From Bigelowiella natans CCMP2755 (lineage: Eukaryota; Cercozoa; Chlorarachniophyceae), in the NCBI GenBank assembly GCA_000320545.1, contig ADNK01000940.1, forward strand, positions 1-35,000: a DNA stretch of 35,000 bases, read 5' to 3'. Positions within the stretch are counted from its first letter, which is position 1; each line of letters begins with the position of its first letter. A program made the translations under genes and the position numbers. The notes under the pieces were generated by a model. It ran no database searches. It had not been told where the DNA came from and saw only the letters and a list, made by a program, of their open reading frames with translations. This document shows positions 23,315 through 33,328 of this stretch, piece by piece.

Positions 23315-23348
<34 letters not shown>

Positions 23349-23371
23349 TAATACCATATATATATAGTATA

Positions 23372-23412
<41 letters not shown>

Positions 23413-24051
23413 TATATATATCCAGCATCTACGCAATCGGCGATTGTACGGCCACACTCCAGCTTACGGTATGCGTGCATCATCATCGTCATCATAACCA
23501 TCCTCACTATGATTATCATAATCATCATCACCATTGTTGTCATGACTATACAGCCTGTCGCACTGGCAGAAGGGCACTGCTTTGCCGACACCCACTTCGG
23601 CAACAATCCAAGTATTTTTCGCCAAATCAAAGGGAGGGGGGGGGGAGGGGGGAAGGGGAGAGAGAGAGAGAGCAGTGTATGAACTAATGAAAGCGCAAAT
23701 CAAGACACTAAGAGGATTTTGATTATATCCTGTGCATATCTCTCTCTCTCTCTCTCTCCCTCCCTCTCTCTCTTTTCCATATAGCCCTTTTGGCTGCTAG
23801 CCTTGGTGACCATGCATGCATACATGAATAGGGCGCTGTGTGACGACGACGACGACGACGACGACGATAATGATGATGATGATGATGATGATGATGACGG
23901 TTACTCCCTGATATCGCTCGCTGACATACCCGACGATGTGTGCTGCTTCTCACCGTGTTGTTTGTTTGCTGCTTCGTTTATCAGGGCTCCCAGATCTCGA
24001 AGACGTAGCTACAGCTGTGTTTTCCCATCCAAACCTTGGTAAACATATATG

Positions 24052-24094
<43 letters not shown>

Positions 24095-24265
24095 GTAAGT
24101 TTTAATGTGTGTGCATACAAAGTCATGCTTGTGCGCGTGCAGGCACAGTGGGTCTTTCCGAAGAAAGAGCTTTGGAGAAGTACGGCAAGGTAGAGTTGAC
24201 GGTATTTGCGCGGGGGGGGGGATGTTATGCATGTATCCATGCATATATGTGCTGGCATTCTTTCT

Positions 24266-24297
<32 letters not shown>

Positions 24298-24506
24298 TCG
24301 TCGTCGCCATCGTCATCGTCATCGTCTTGATCATCGTCATCATCATCATTTGGTTCTAGATCAAAGTGTTCAAGTCGGAGTTTCGGCCCTTGAAGCATAC
24401 GGTGTCAGGGTCACAGGAGCGGTATTTGTTGTTATTATCATCATGATGCGAGTTGAGTCCGTGCTCACCCAACTAGCTTACTGAGATGAAGAGGAAAATA
24501 CACACG

Positions 24507-24537
<31 letters not shown>

Positions 24538-25023
24538 ATATGTATATATGTATATTGTCATCATTCTCTTCAGTGTCAGCTTCCCCAGTCAGCATCAAAA
24601 CATCAACTCTTTAGTCCTTGCAGAAAGTTTAGTATGAGAAGATCTTATTTGGTGGATGATTGCAAAAGGAAGGGGGGGGGGGAGGGGGGGGATTGCGGAT
24701 GGGAGTGAGTTTGCCAATATGATCTGATGATTTGCGGCTATTATTGGCGCTTATTAGGTCCATGATGAAAATCGTTGTCGATAGCGCTACGGACAGGGTG
24801 CGAAGTGTTGCCATTCTTGCTATTCTTGCCATTGGCATGTGGATATATTTCTTTGTCTAGCGTTTGCTCCCTGTTGTTCTTTCGGCTGCACACGTTCCAA
24901 CCCGCACTCTTGGTTTTCGTGACTGATTACTGTCATATACGTGCGTTGGTGCTACCCTCGAAAGGTCGTCGGCATGCATATGGTAGGCGCTCACGCAGGG
25001 GAGATAATGCAGGGATTTTCAGC

Positions 25024-25059
<36 letters not shown>

Positions 25060-25542
25060 GTGCGTGTGTGGATTCGTGGTTCAATGATGCTTCCCACCCC
25101 CGAGTCATTGAAGGGGTGGAGAGAAGAGGCTGGGTGGTTTTACGATGCTAAATTTGGATGTTGCGATGATTCCGATGAGCTACATCTTATTGTCGTAGCC
25201 GACCGATATATTGATTCTCCTCCTCCCTCCCCTCTTCTCCTTCTCCTATCCTCCATCCCCCTCCCCCCCCCCCCCCCCCAGCGATCAAGATGGGCATAAC
25301 GAAGAAGGTGCTTGACTCGACGATCGGAATCCATCCTACTTCGGCAGAGGAGTTTGTTACGATGCGGAGCATATCGTATGAGAAGTCAAAGGAGGAGTCT
25401 AAAGACCCACAAATGGTGAGTGATCGAGTAGAAGCGACTATCTACTAAGCTTGCCATAGCGTGTTTGATGATACAGAAGCTTCTCATCCGTCGTGTCGTC
25501 GCGACAGATTTCACGTACGTTTATAATTTGTCTGTCTCTGTC

Positions 25543-25575
<33 letters not shown>

Positions 25576-25615
25576 TGCTGTTGTTGTTTTCTCTACTAAA
25601 CTGCAGGCTGCTTAG
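19081..25615 (+). CDS. GR: Glutathione reductase (NADPH), about 26 exons
   Basis: Flavoenzyme that reduces GSSG with NADPH. Exons: 19081-19104, 19308-19416 (or -19473), 19615-19663, 19842-19890, 20043-20222, 20390-20466, 20615-20660, 20759-20841, 21094-21144, 21374-21414, 21800-21850, 22092-22143, 22369-22444, 22621-22677, 22817-22864, 23139-23182, 23426-23468, 23554-23611, 23985-24038, 24143-24189, 24360-24421, 24758-24797, 24965-25025, 25282-25415, 25477-25518, 25607-25615; about 528-547 residues. Motifs in order: FAD site VIGAGSGG; redox disulfide [19 protein letters not shown] site [18 protein letters not shown] phosphate arginines HLVIRRD; second FAD site IYAIGDC; FSHPNLGTVGLSE; catalytic His-Glu in [15 protein letters not shown] is the animal/bacterial form; plant plastid enzymes usually have CVLRGC or CVIRGC. 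All central joins keep phase. The first two exons (a possible targeting peptide) and the last two are uncertain; read-through of exon 24 or a stop near 25710 are alternatives. Confidence 0.93.
19920..19954. repeat. (CA)n microsatellite in intron
   Basis: CA tract in the glutathione reductase intron 19891-20042; CA-rich sequence continues to about 19975. Confidence 0.9.
21276..21336. repeat. (TA)n microsatellite in intron
   Basis: About 50 nt of TA followed by a short GT run, in the glutathione reductase intron 21145-21373. Confidence 0.9.
21414..21520. repeat. Degenerate (AGT)n tract
   Basis: An imperfect trinucleotide tract based on GTA/GTAGTA/GCAGT fills the 5' part of the glutathione reductase intron 21415-21799. 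Confidence 0.6.
21673..21707. repeat. (TA)n microsatellite in intron
   Basis: TA tract in the same intron, 21415-21799; a second repeat inside one 385-nt intron. Confidence 0.9.
22302..22346. repeat. Poly-C followed by (CT)n before acceptor
   Basis: About 11 C run directly into a CT tract that ends 22 nt before the acceptor at 22368. It forms the polypyrimidine tract of the glutathione reductase intron 22144-22368. Confidence 0.9.
22692..22757. repeat. Compound microsatellite (TA)n(GT)n
   Basis: About 35 nt of TA directly followed by about 30 nt of GT in the glutathione reductase intron 22678-22816. Confidence 0.95.
23005..23041. repeat. (ATC)n microsatellite in intron
   Basis: ATC triplet tract in the glutathione reductase intron 22865-23138, which also has CTC/CCT tracts and a second short ATC tract directly at its acceptor. 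Confidence 0.9.
23318..23422. repeat. (CA)n then (TA)n in one intron
   Basis: CA about 23318-23346 and TA about 23372-23422 in the glutathione reductase intron 23183-23425. The TA tract runs up to 3 nt before the acceptor, so this intron has almost no conventional polypyrimidine tract. Confidence 0.9.
23734..23896. repeat. (CT)n tract and (GAC)n(GAT)n tract
   Basis: CT about 23734-23773 and a GAC run that turns into GAT about 23842-23896, both in the glutathione reductase intron 23612-23984. Confidence 0.9.
24055..24091. repeat. (TA)n microsatellite in intron
   Basis: TA tract in the glutathione reductase intron 24039-24142. Confidence 0.9.
24270..24350. repeat. (CAC)n(CAT)n(CGT/CAT)n tract
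   Basis: A graded triplet tract, CAC then CAT then mixed CGT/CAT, in the glutathione reductase intron 24190-24359, ending at the acceptor region. Confidence 0.85.
25026..25068. repeat. (GT)n microsatellite starting at the splice donor
   Basis: The donor GT of the glutathione reductase intron 25026-25281 is the first unit of the tract, so several equivalent GT donors are present in register. Confidence 0.9.
25545..25575. repeat. (GT)n microsatellite in intron
   Basis: GT tract preceded by TCTG repeats in the last glutathione reductase intron (25519-25606). Confidence 0.85.
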
Positions 25616-26486
25616 GCAAAGGTATATGCGGTCATATAGTCATGGTGCTCATGTAGTCGTGCATATATCTCCAGATCTATCGATCCGATACGATGTAGTA
25701 TGCAGTCTAACATAGCTCTAAAGTCTTCGTTGTCATAGTAGGTGTCGCGCTGTCAGCTATTTAACTCTATCTAGTATGTCTAGTATATGTGCATCTCACT
25801 AGCTAGTCTATGCTAGCAGTGTAACGCTAGAATATCCCAAGCTAGCCGTATGAACATACATAGCTAGTTACGTACGCAGCTAGTAGCTAGTGCACATTGC
25901 GCACAGCCTAGCACGGCTACCACTTCAAGAGGCTTATTATGCTATTCGATTTATGATCAAATGCAGCACGCACACGTACGTACGTATGTACATATGTGCT
26001 GCACAGCTACACACCTAAATAGTTTACTACAAAATGCTTGTCATCGGATGCTGTATGCTCTGTACGTGCGTAGCTAGCTAGCTAGCTGGATGCGCGGAGT
26101 ATATAAGCCCGCCACATGGGCGGTAAGCTGGAGATGAGTTATTCTGCTATCTACTATAGTCTAGCTAGCTAGCTAGGCTATAGAACAGTAGCACTGCATT
26201 ATTTGCCACGCTAGCACGGCACTAGTTAACCTCCAATCGCCGTGAGACGACACATAACCTAGATAGCATGCGCATGGAATAGCCGTCGATACCTGCGTAG
26301 CTAGATAGAACGGCTGCGGGTAGACGTAGGTAGACGAAGAAGAGTGCCACTTTGTTATGCAGCAAATACGTACGTACGCAACATGGTATTGTTATGTTCT
26401 CGTGTGTGACAATTTCGGCAGTACTTCCCCTGTTACTTCCTCTAAATTCTTAAAAATTGTCGCTACTACTATAATATCAGTTGTCT
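25616..26486. other. Gene-free block rich in CTAG and GTAC
   Basis: No exon is evident up to the stop of the QCR8 gene. Between about 25640 and 26370 I count about 20 CTAG tetramers (for example gctagctagctagctgg near 26071 and tctagctagctagctagg near 26160) plus several GTAC runs (acgtacgtacgtatgtac near 25976). The block ends before 26390, where sequence returns to ordinary composition. Confidence 0.65.
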
Positions 26487-26852
26487 TTAGTCCCTGTGGT
26501 GGAAGGCGTCCTGTGCGAATTTCCAGTTCCCATACCAGTAGGTAAAACCAACAATGGCGAACCCCGGAGTCACGAAAGGGAGATTGAACTTCAAGAACTT
26601 AAGAATGTTGCCAGGGCCCTTCTTCAGCATAGGCGACACTACCTGTGTGTGAGGGGATAATCAAGGTTGAGTGCGAGCATCGCCAGGTTATTAAATATGT
26701 ACAATCTATGCCTCGCTACGTGTAAAAGATCGAACCAATGGTATACACACGTGCATGGTAATGGCCATAGGTAATTGGTACTACATGCCCGTGAGGAAGA
26801 TTATACATAGACACTTCATAGAAATATTCGGCAGAAGATGCACGACCCGCAC

Positions 26853-26888
<36 letters not shown>

Positions 26889-26893
26889 CCACA

Positions 26894-26931
<38 letters not shown>

Positions 26932-26978
26932 ATGAATGTATTGAAGTGCGACCGGGAACTACCCATATACATACCAAT

Positions 26979-27015
<37 letters not shown>

Positions 27016-27228
27016 CACTCAGATCTTAATACATTTCATTTGATACGGACATCATCCATGTTTTACCTTAAGTCTATATGGTGAAACCATGTGTGTCACT
27101 TCGCCATTCACCCTTGGGATCCCTCCCCAGACTTTCTCCATACCAAGCCCAGCATTCTTGTACTTCTGGTTCTTGGGAACGAAGTCGAACTCCGATTTAT
27201 ATGGAGACTTGTTGTTAATCTCGTACCA
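26487..27228 (-). CDS. QCR8: Cytochrome bc1 complex subunit 8 (QCR8/UQCRQ)
   Basis: Two exons, 27228-27067 and 26642-26487, joined in phase 0, give 105 residues; an upstream exon with the start may be missing. The subunit is a single-pass inner-membrane protein that binds near the quinone site of cytochrome b in mitochondrial complex III. Marks: KVWGGIPRVNGEVTHMVSPY corresponds to the W-G-x-G-P...G-I-x-S-Y-x-V-S-P-Y segment of yeast QCR8. LKKGPGNILKFLKFNLPFV is the amphipathic lead-in, and a transmembrane helix follows (PGFAIVGFTYWYGNW) with a short polar end, HHRD. An in-frame ATG at 27141 would give a 76-residue protein, close to the usual 80-95. The frame, however, stays open for about 29 more residues to an acceptor at 27229, so a longer N-terminus is likely. 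The intron 26643-27066 carries poly-C, CT, CA and TA repeats. Confidence 0.78.
26852..27014. repeat. Compound microsatellite poly-C, (CT)n, (CA)n and nearby (TA)n
   Basis: Poly-C about 26852-26863 runs into CT to about 26888 and CA to about 26929. A TA tract follows at about 26982-27014. All lie in the QCR8 intron. Confidence 0.95.
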
Positions 27229-27952
27229 CTAAAGATGAAGATAAGGAGAGAGAGAATTGTTTTTAAAGAAGCAAATAAAGTTTACTGATTTTCCGCTTAT
27301 GTAAAATAGCGTTGCGCGTTTTTCTAGGTTCATTCTTCATTCAGTAAAGAACGAATACTCAAGCGCAAGCATTCAAGACCAAACAACCAACGATGAGTAC
27401 ATGACCGTGCCTCTTTCTAATACCCTCTTATCACCAACACAAAAAATTATTCCTTATTGAGTATTCGTCCCATTTAAACGAAATAGGTAGAGAGCAGCTC
27501 GCGCGTAAAAAGTGGTTTGAGGGGGTGGCAAGCCAGTAGCCACATGCATACCTGGACAGGCATTGCGTCTGAATTAAGACCCTCGCAGTCCCAAGATTTT
27601 TACTAAAATTATTAGAATCAAGGTCGTCTTTGCCAAATAGTCGCAACTTCAGTGAAAAAACTAATGAAAACAAATAATACGTGTGACCGGGTTTCCCACT
27701 CCTGAGCCCGACCTAAAGCGACAAAATCAGATCCCCAGCATACCGATAAAATTAGTGGAATTAAGATTAATATTTCGTACATCCGAAAAGGCCTATAATC
27801 AAGCACAAAAATGCCAGGTTCCACATGTTTCCACGTTATTTAGATGCGTCTTCAATGTTCACGTGTCGCATAAGACGAATAGCATTATTCAAGCCAATGT
27901 AGTAGGCGTCACGGCGTCACACGTCACACTCTTCCATTTTTGGGAAAAGTTG
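27229..27952. other. 5' flank of QCR8, no exon fixed
   Basis: Should hold the first exon and promoter of QCR8. A candidate start codon is the minus-strand ATG near 27403 (MYSSL), but I cannot place a donor with confidence. No other gene is visible. Confidence 0.35.
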
Positions 27953-28096
27953 ACATGTACAGCCTTTTTACTGTGAAATGGCCAACATTCGGTCTAGTGC
28001 CGAGATGGTAATTCTCACCAAATAGTTGATGTCGCATCAATGAAACACCTTGCAATTTCAGCCCGCTTTCTTCAGTCAACTCTTGCCGACGAAATT
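27953..28096 (-). repeat. Dispersed repeat, copy 2
   Basis: Reverse-orientation partner of 11801-11946. The best-conserved core reads, on the minus strand, gaaagcgggctgaaattg ... ttgatgcgacatcaactatt. About four of five bases match over the core by eye, with small gaps. Confidence 0.75.
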
Positions 28097-28135
28097 CTGA
28101 GGAGCGGTTGCCATGGAATCAAGCCTGATGTCTAG

Positions 28136-28760
28136 ATGTGCCCATCTCCAAAGAGTGCGCCTGGGCCAAACACCACGTGGGTCGTCCCTCATCTCGTCTG
28201 TTCGCTGAGTATCTGGATCAATGGCAGGACAATTATGGCACCCTGCTCAAGTTCAAAGCTAGGACTGGAGTGCACGGCACTGCTTCCGATCCCACCTTCT
28301 GGCCTTGCTAGCTTGTGACCTTGCCAGAATCAACTGCCTGCCTGCCGAAGACGCATCTTGTCGTTTGTGTTGTTCTGGTGCTGTTGAGGATCTTCCTCAC
28401 CTTCTCCTGCATCGTCGCCACACTGTCGCACACAGGGACATCGTGATGCATGATGGACATGCGCAAAGTTGGGTCTGCCCAAGCTAGCAAGGCTCTTGCA
28501 ACTGTGAACAGAGTGGCCTTTGAAGGTGGCGATGACAGACTGTCATGACACACAAGGTGAAAGTTTTGCTTGGCATGCCCTCAGGCTCGAAGATGGTGGA
28601 CATGAGAGTGGACAGAGCCGTCAAGAGTTGCCTGCTGAAGGTGGAAATGCTGGAAAGGAAGCGATGCTTGCTAGCTTGTCCAGGCTGGAGTTGCGTCTGC
28701 ATTGTGCATGAGCCAACGTGTGTTTGCAGATGATGCAGCGAGTGTTGCAACACTGTCATG
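28136..28760 (+). pseudogene. Decayed LINE-type retroelement tail (zf-RVT end)
   Basis: Near 28356-28423 the frame reads CRLCCSGAVEDLPHLLLHRR. This is the Cys-x2-Cys...Glu-Asp-x2-His-x-Leu-x2-(Cys) signature found after the reverse transcriptase of non-LTR retrotransposons; the final Cys is Arg here. The preceding KFKARTGVHGT (about 28249-28281) fits the usual upstream segment but is in a different frame and hits a stop near 28312. A possible continuation in another frame is DRAVKSCLLKVEML near 28611-28652. Frameshifts and stops show that it is dead, and no reverse-transcriptase core lies upstream. This fits a 5'-truncated copy. Confidence 0.6.
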
Positions 28761-29240
28761 GTGCAATGGCGCCATGCCTAAACTTGGACTTCGCTAGAAC
28801 TAGCTCGAGGCACTGCGTTTCGTGCTTTGCAAACATCATGCTAGCATGACACGTTTTGGAAATGCAGTCATCATCAAATTCATTCATTTATCTAGTCATT
28901 CAAAAAATTCTCGATGTACACGAGAGTCCACGAAGCGGGGCCCGTTCAACGCGTTGATGTTTTTTCTGCACATGACAGTCAAAGCGCTAGCAAGCTGTTT
29001 GCCAGAACTCAAATCATGCAGGGAACACAACGCGATTCTCTGTGTGACATTGCACCGCATACGTGGTCTGCTAGTCCATCACGTCGATTGTCTTTCTGCT
29101 TCACTAAAAATTCAATGTGCACGTTTTCGTTTTGATCGAGTACGCATGAGCAGCACGTGCAAGAGAATCTTAAATGTCAAATGTGTGCACAGGAACCATG
29201 CGCATTTGTCTTCTTTTTGTTCTTCTCTGTTCCGGGCACT
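28761..29240. other. Gene-free, CATG-containing stretch
   Basis: No exon is supported. Words such as catgctagcatgac (near 28840) continue the CATG-rich style of the retroelement relic, so this may be part of the same decayed insertion. It reaches the stop codon of the minus-strand membrane-protein gene. Confidence 0.4.
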
Positions 29241-30547
29241 CTAGGTGCTGCCCACCTTCGATCGCGGAATTCGAGCGAAATATTGATAAAAATATACAAG
29301 TAACACACTGAAATAATACAAGATATCTGCCCCGATAGAATATTGCGTTGATTCGTCATCCACAGAATCCGAAAATCTGCTGCTACTCTCTGAAAAAGCC
29401 AGGACTATCACGAAAAAAACCAAGATCACGCTACCTACAAGCCACAGCACAAACCCAGCTAATAGCAACAAATCCAGCTTGCGTGTATTAGGCCGTTTGA
29501 CGGTGATCCCAGTCGTGAGATCTTGTCTCGGCGACACTGCTGACGGCACCCCGGTTCTTTCCACATTGATCGGTGACACTCTCAAGCTACGGAAGAGACG
29601 CTCACTCGCATTTCGCCCCTTCTTCTCCTCGTCTTCTCTATAGGTTTCGTGTTGATGCGACCTCCTGCAAAAAGGTTGATCAAAGTGCCTTTAGTTAACA
29701 TTCTCCCCAAAATCACAAAACTTTCTACACGTCACCCAATCCCCTTGCTTAGACTCCCAATCAATCTCACTACTGCAGTGTGGGTGGAAATTGGATGCAG
29801 GTAGACCCTTGCTCAGACTGGTGCACTCGAGCTGAATTGAATAGGCTGTCCGTGTGGCTTTCCGGTTTCCGGTTCGTGATGGCTGTCCCCTCCGGGTCCG
29901 CCTGCTGCTGTTGCTGCAGCTTCAGTTTTTGGATTTTAGGAAAGCTCGCCGTTTTCCGTGGCGCATTGAAACTGCGATCTTTTGAGGCTGAATTGGCAGT
30001 AGCTCCGTGACTGATGTTATTCTGCATAAGTAGCATTCGCTTTAGGTTTGCCAGAATTAACAGGGTGTGACCGCCAGCGATCGTGAATGAGGTCGAGATG
30101 CCAATAACTCGAAGGGCACTCCAACGGAGCTCATTATTTGCGAAAATAAAAGCTGTTCCAACTGCATTGCATAATATGACTATCAGCGCGTATGAGATAA
30201 ACATTCGTGTTGTCCATTGTGGGAAAGCTAGATTGATGTTGAGAAGCTGATGGTATAAACTCGCTATGACGTAAAGTAAGTAACAGCCTGTTATTGCTTG
30301 AATGCACGAGGCCACAGTGGCAAGTAACAGATAAGGTTGCCAACCTACGAAACAAAGTGAAAATAACGATGATATATTATCATAATATTTTGTTGGTATC
30401 GATGATAGGGTAGCGACAGCTACAGCAGTAATGAAATTATAATAATAAAAGGCTAGCACAAAGTAGTTAAAAGAATCATTTTAGTGCATCGAATATCCTA
30501 GATCCTTGTTCCAAAGGGGACAGTTTACCTTCTCCCCCCCACCCCCC

Positions 30548-30601
<54 letters not shown>

Positions 30602-31150
30602 TTCTCTACTCTCAGGAAGGTGATGATTAGTGCAGAGAACCGAAATACACGGGCTGATGCGCTCCCTGAAGAAACAGCCAAAGGATCAATTGGCAAGTGT
30701 TTCACCACAAATCTCTTCGTTGATGCCACAAAGGAAAATGTTTCATTGGTAGAATAATAAAAACTGTCTCACCATGAACCAGAAGAACTGAGCGACAGCG
30801 ATAGTGAGTGATGCACTGTTGAAGTAGTGTCGTAGGTATATGACAAGGGGGTAATAAAATTTGATTTAAAGAGAGAAGAGATGGACATTATTTCTCTGTG
30901 TGTACATAAGTGCATAAGTGTGTTTTTGATTTTTCGTATGTGCGATGAAAATTTAAGTTTCACATGTGGATCTTTTTTGCTTCAGGGAAACAAAACTTTG
31001 CACTGACGCGTGGATGTTAATTGAGCTGGGTTTGACCCCTTTAATCTGTTTCGCGACAGAGAGCTCCCGCACTCCTAAAATTATCTGAGACAGGCTCATC
31101 AACATGCGAATCGCATCGCTGACCACCCATGCCACAGAGAAATCTCCCAT
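29241..31150 (-). CDS. Multi-pass membrane protein, unrecognised
   Basis: Five minus-strand exons: 31150-31008, 30815-30773, 30714-30610, 30452-29774, 29664-29241; about 460 residues. Four of the five keep phase; the join between exons 3 and 4 is off by one with the sites I can see. Hydrophobic segments in order: one in exon 1 (SVAWVVSDAIRMLMSLSQII), SLTIAVAQFFWFM, FSALIITFL, FITAVAVATL, LLLATVASCIQAITGCYLLY, FISYALIVILCNAVGTAFIF, ISTSFTIAGGHTLLIL, then a hydrophilic Gln-rich loop, and LLLLAGFVLWLVGSVILVFF plus ILYYFSVLLVYFYQYF. That is seven to nine membrane segments. The layout is reminiscent of receptor-type proteins, but I see no diagnostic motif. An earlier in-frame ATG at 31222 could be used. 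A poly-C/CT microsatellite (30534-30600) sits right at the exon 3 end and may be coding or intronic. Confidence 0.6.
30534..30600. repeat. Poly-C followed by (CT)n at an exon end
   Basis: About 25 C (one A inside) run into about 42 nt of CT. On the coding (minus) strand this is GA followed by poly-G, directly after the last sure codons of exon 3 of the membrane-protein gene. Confidence 0.9.
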
Positions 31151-32143
31151 GCTTGCAGTGAGACGGGGCTGGGTACACTTGGTCTGTGCTGTAGAGCCCC
31201 TTATTTGGCCCATATGAAGCATAAAATGTATCTTATTCCGTTATTGCGACATAAGTATTTCACTATTTTATATGGAAATTCCCCTCCTTATTCAAGTGAG
31301 ATTGTGAGATTGTACAGCTGATGCGTTCTATTTTGGGACCGTGACTCTATTCGAGCACACAATATGAACCAGCATGGAGAAGAATAAAGGAAATTTGTGC
31401 TCTGCGACAATCATAAAACTTTCTATCTTCCAAGAAATCGTGAATACGAAGACGAGTCCTGTGCGAATGACCGAAGTTTTTTGCCTAATACCGAGGGAAC
31501 GAAGTGAACTTTTCTTTATACTAAACTGATTCCTTGTCGCAGGCTAGAAATTGCTTCTTTCCTTCGCATAGAAGCAGCTGTGGATCTAATCAGGCCTTCC
31601 GGTGCAGACGATGAAAGAGTATCATTGACAAAAGCTGTTCCGATTTTCCAATGCGACTACTATTTGAGCATTAAACATGTGTGTTAAAGTGCATCATTGT
31701 ACTATCATTTCATGTGAATTTGATCCAGAGTATCTTAAATCGTATACGAACACTTCAAAACTCTAATCAAGAACCCGGAGGTTAGAGAGCAGTGATGGCG
31801 AGACGGGGTGGGGGAAGGTGGTTCAGAAGATGATACCAGTTCAGAGGACATTATCACCTTATTACCAATATTTTTCGTGTTATATTTTTGCTGCATCTCA
31901 TCTGGGCACGTTAACATTCACTTCTTCTCGGAGTTCGGAAGAAGAAGGGTCTTGAGAACAGTCTTCCATCCGTGACTTATCTCACTATTTTTGTCATATT
32001 CTATTCACTATCTGCGTGTTAAAAAAGGGAATACGAAAGGAAGACATGGCGGGACAGAAACTCCATTGTTGCCATCATTGCCACCGATGTGTAATACCTC
32101 ATTTTAACACTGTTCCTCTCGACGACGTGCAAAATTGACCCGC
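31151..32143. other. Divergent intergenic region
   Basis: About 990 nt between the starts of two divergent membrane-protein genes. Apart from a possible N-terminal extension of the left gene to 31222, I see nothing I can call. The 60-codon minus-strand frame at 31735-31917 has no splice or family support. Confidence 0.45.
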
Positions 32144-33328
32144 ATGGTATCTCAGGTATCGTTCACCGCGTTTGTGTTCGTGGTTGCGTTCTTCATGCCG
32201 GGTTTCATTGCAGGTACTATCATAGAGGACATGTTATGACGTCAAAATTAACGATCGAATGTGATTGAGGCGCTCTACAATCGTTGAGCGTGCTTTCTTC
32301 CTTATTACTCCTCGCATCGTAGTCAGCAATTTGAGGCTTCGAATCTCGCCTTCACAACTTCCTTATGATACCTCCCATAGGAGCATCGACATCTGGTGCC
32401 CCGTGGGCCCACGCCGAAATCTCGATTATTGACAATGTGGATAATCTGACAACATCAAGATGTACGAGAAACTACAAATTTGCCTTGACTCAATATGAGG
32501 TAGACTTGGATGACACCGACGATGATCGTAGCTAGATTGGACTCACGGTTCCTTCCATTATTTAATCTTTTCCCAGGTAGAAAACGACTGTGCTGGGATC
32601 AAAGAGAAGGATGTATACGACTCAGATGCATGCGATAAGAGTCGGAACACATTAATTTAGAAGCTAACTCAATATATAATTTGAAGTCACCATCATAGCA
32701 CAAAATTAATTCCATATAAGCATATATTTTTAAGTTTATTATATACATACATATATTCCGACATGTAAACATCACATGCGGTCTTATATTTGCAGTTCTT
32801 TCACCAGAGTGAGTTCGTATTGTACTTCGAATGACGCTAAACACTTTCCCTTTTCTATGAAGGATTTCAAGGAACAGATATTTGCATTCTCTGCAAGAAT
32901 GGAGGAAATGCCATTCGTCCGTAAACTTCAATATTTTTACTGAGTATAACGTTCCGCTGCTTTGTTCCTCACCTCACCGTCCAGGGTGTCCTTCTCTTTT
33001 TCTTATCTATCTTCTTTTTCTTTTTTCTTATTCTTCTTCACTTTTTCGCCTCTGTCACCATTGCGGCTTTGCTCAGTCAAGCGTGCTATCCATGAACAGT
33101 TGGTTGTTCGCATTATAACCATGTTTCATCACTGAATTTCCTTATATCGTCTCGCACACTCCAGTGGCAATGGCCACGTTAGGTACTGTCGTCGCTATAT
33201 GCGGCTTCATAGTCTTGTTGGTTAAGTATTGTGGAGGTTGCTACTGCAACGAAGAGTTTTCCCCGCAGCTTAGATGGGCCTCTTTCGCGTGCTTCGGACT
33301 CGTATCCGCCTTCACGCTAATGTGGTAG
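32144..33328 (+). CDS. Signal-peptide membrane protein, five exons
   Basis: Exons 32144-32213, 32381-32499, 32577-32640, 32863-32916 and 33165-33328 keep phase. The first encodes a clean signal peptide (MVSQVSFTAFVFVVAFFMPG, residues 1-20, cut probably before GAST or nearby). The extracellular part has several cysteines (SRCTRNYKF, ENDCAG, SDACDK, TDICILCKNGG), so disulfides are likely. Exon 5 begins with a transmembrane helix (LGTVVAICGFIVLLVKY), then GGCYCNEEFS and a second hydrophobic segment (WASFACFGLVSAFTLMW) up to TAG at 33326. The join from exon 4 uses donor 32917; the stronger-looking donor at 32921 would break the frame. Exon 3 could instead read on to a TAG at 32658. The family is not recognised. 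The gene probably continues into the exons at 33467-34418, which I could not connect in phase. Confidence 0.6.

Noticed and set aside
24775-25299. 174-codon plus-strand frame with a hydrophobic start
   Set aside because: It is glutathione reductase intron sequence read together with exons 22 and 23 in a wrong frame.
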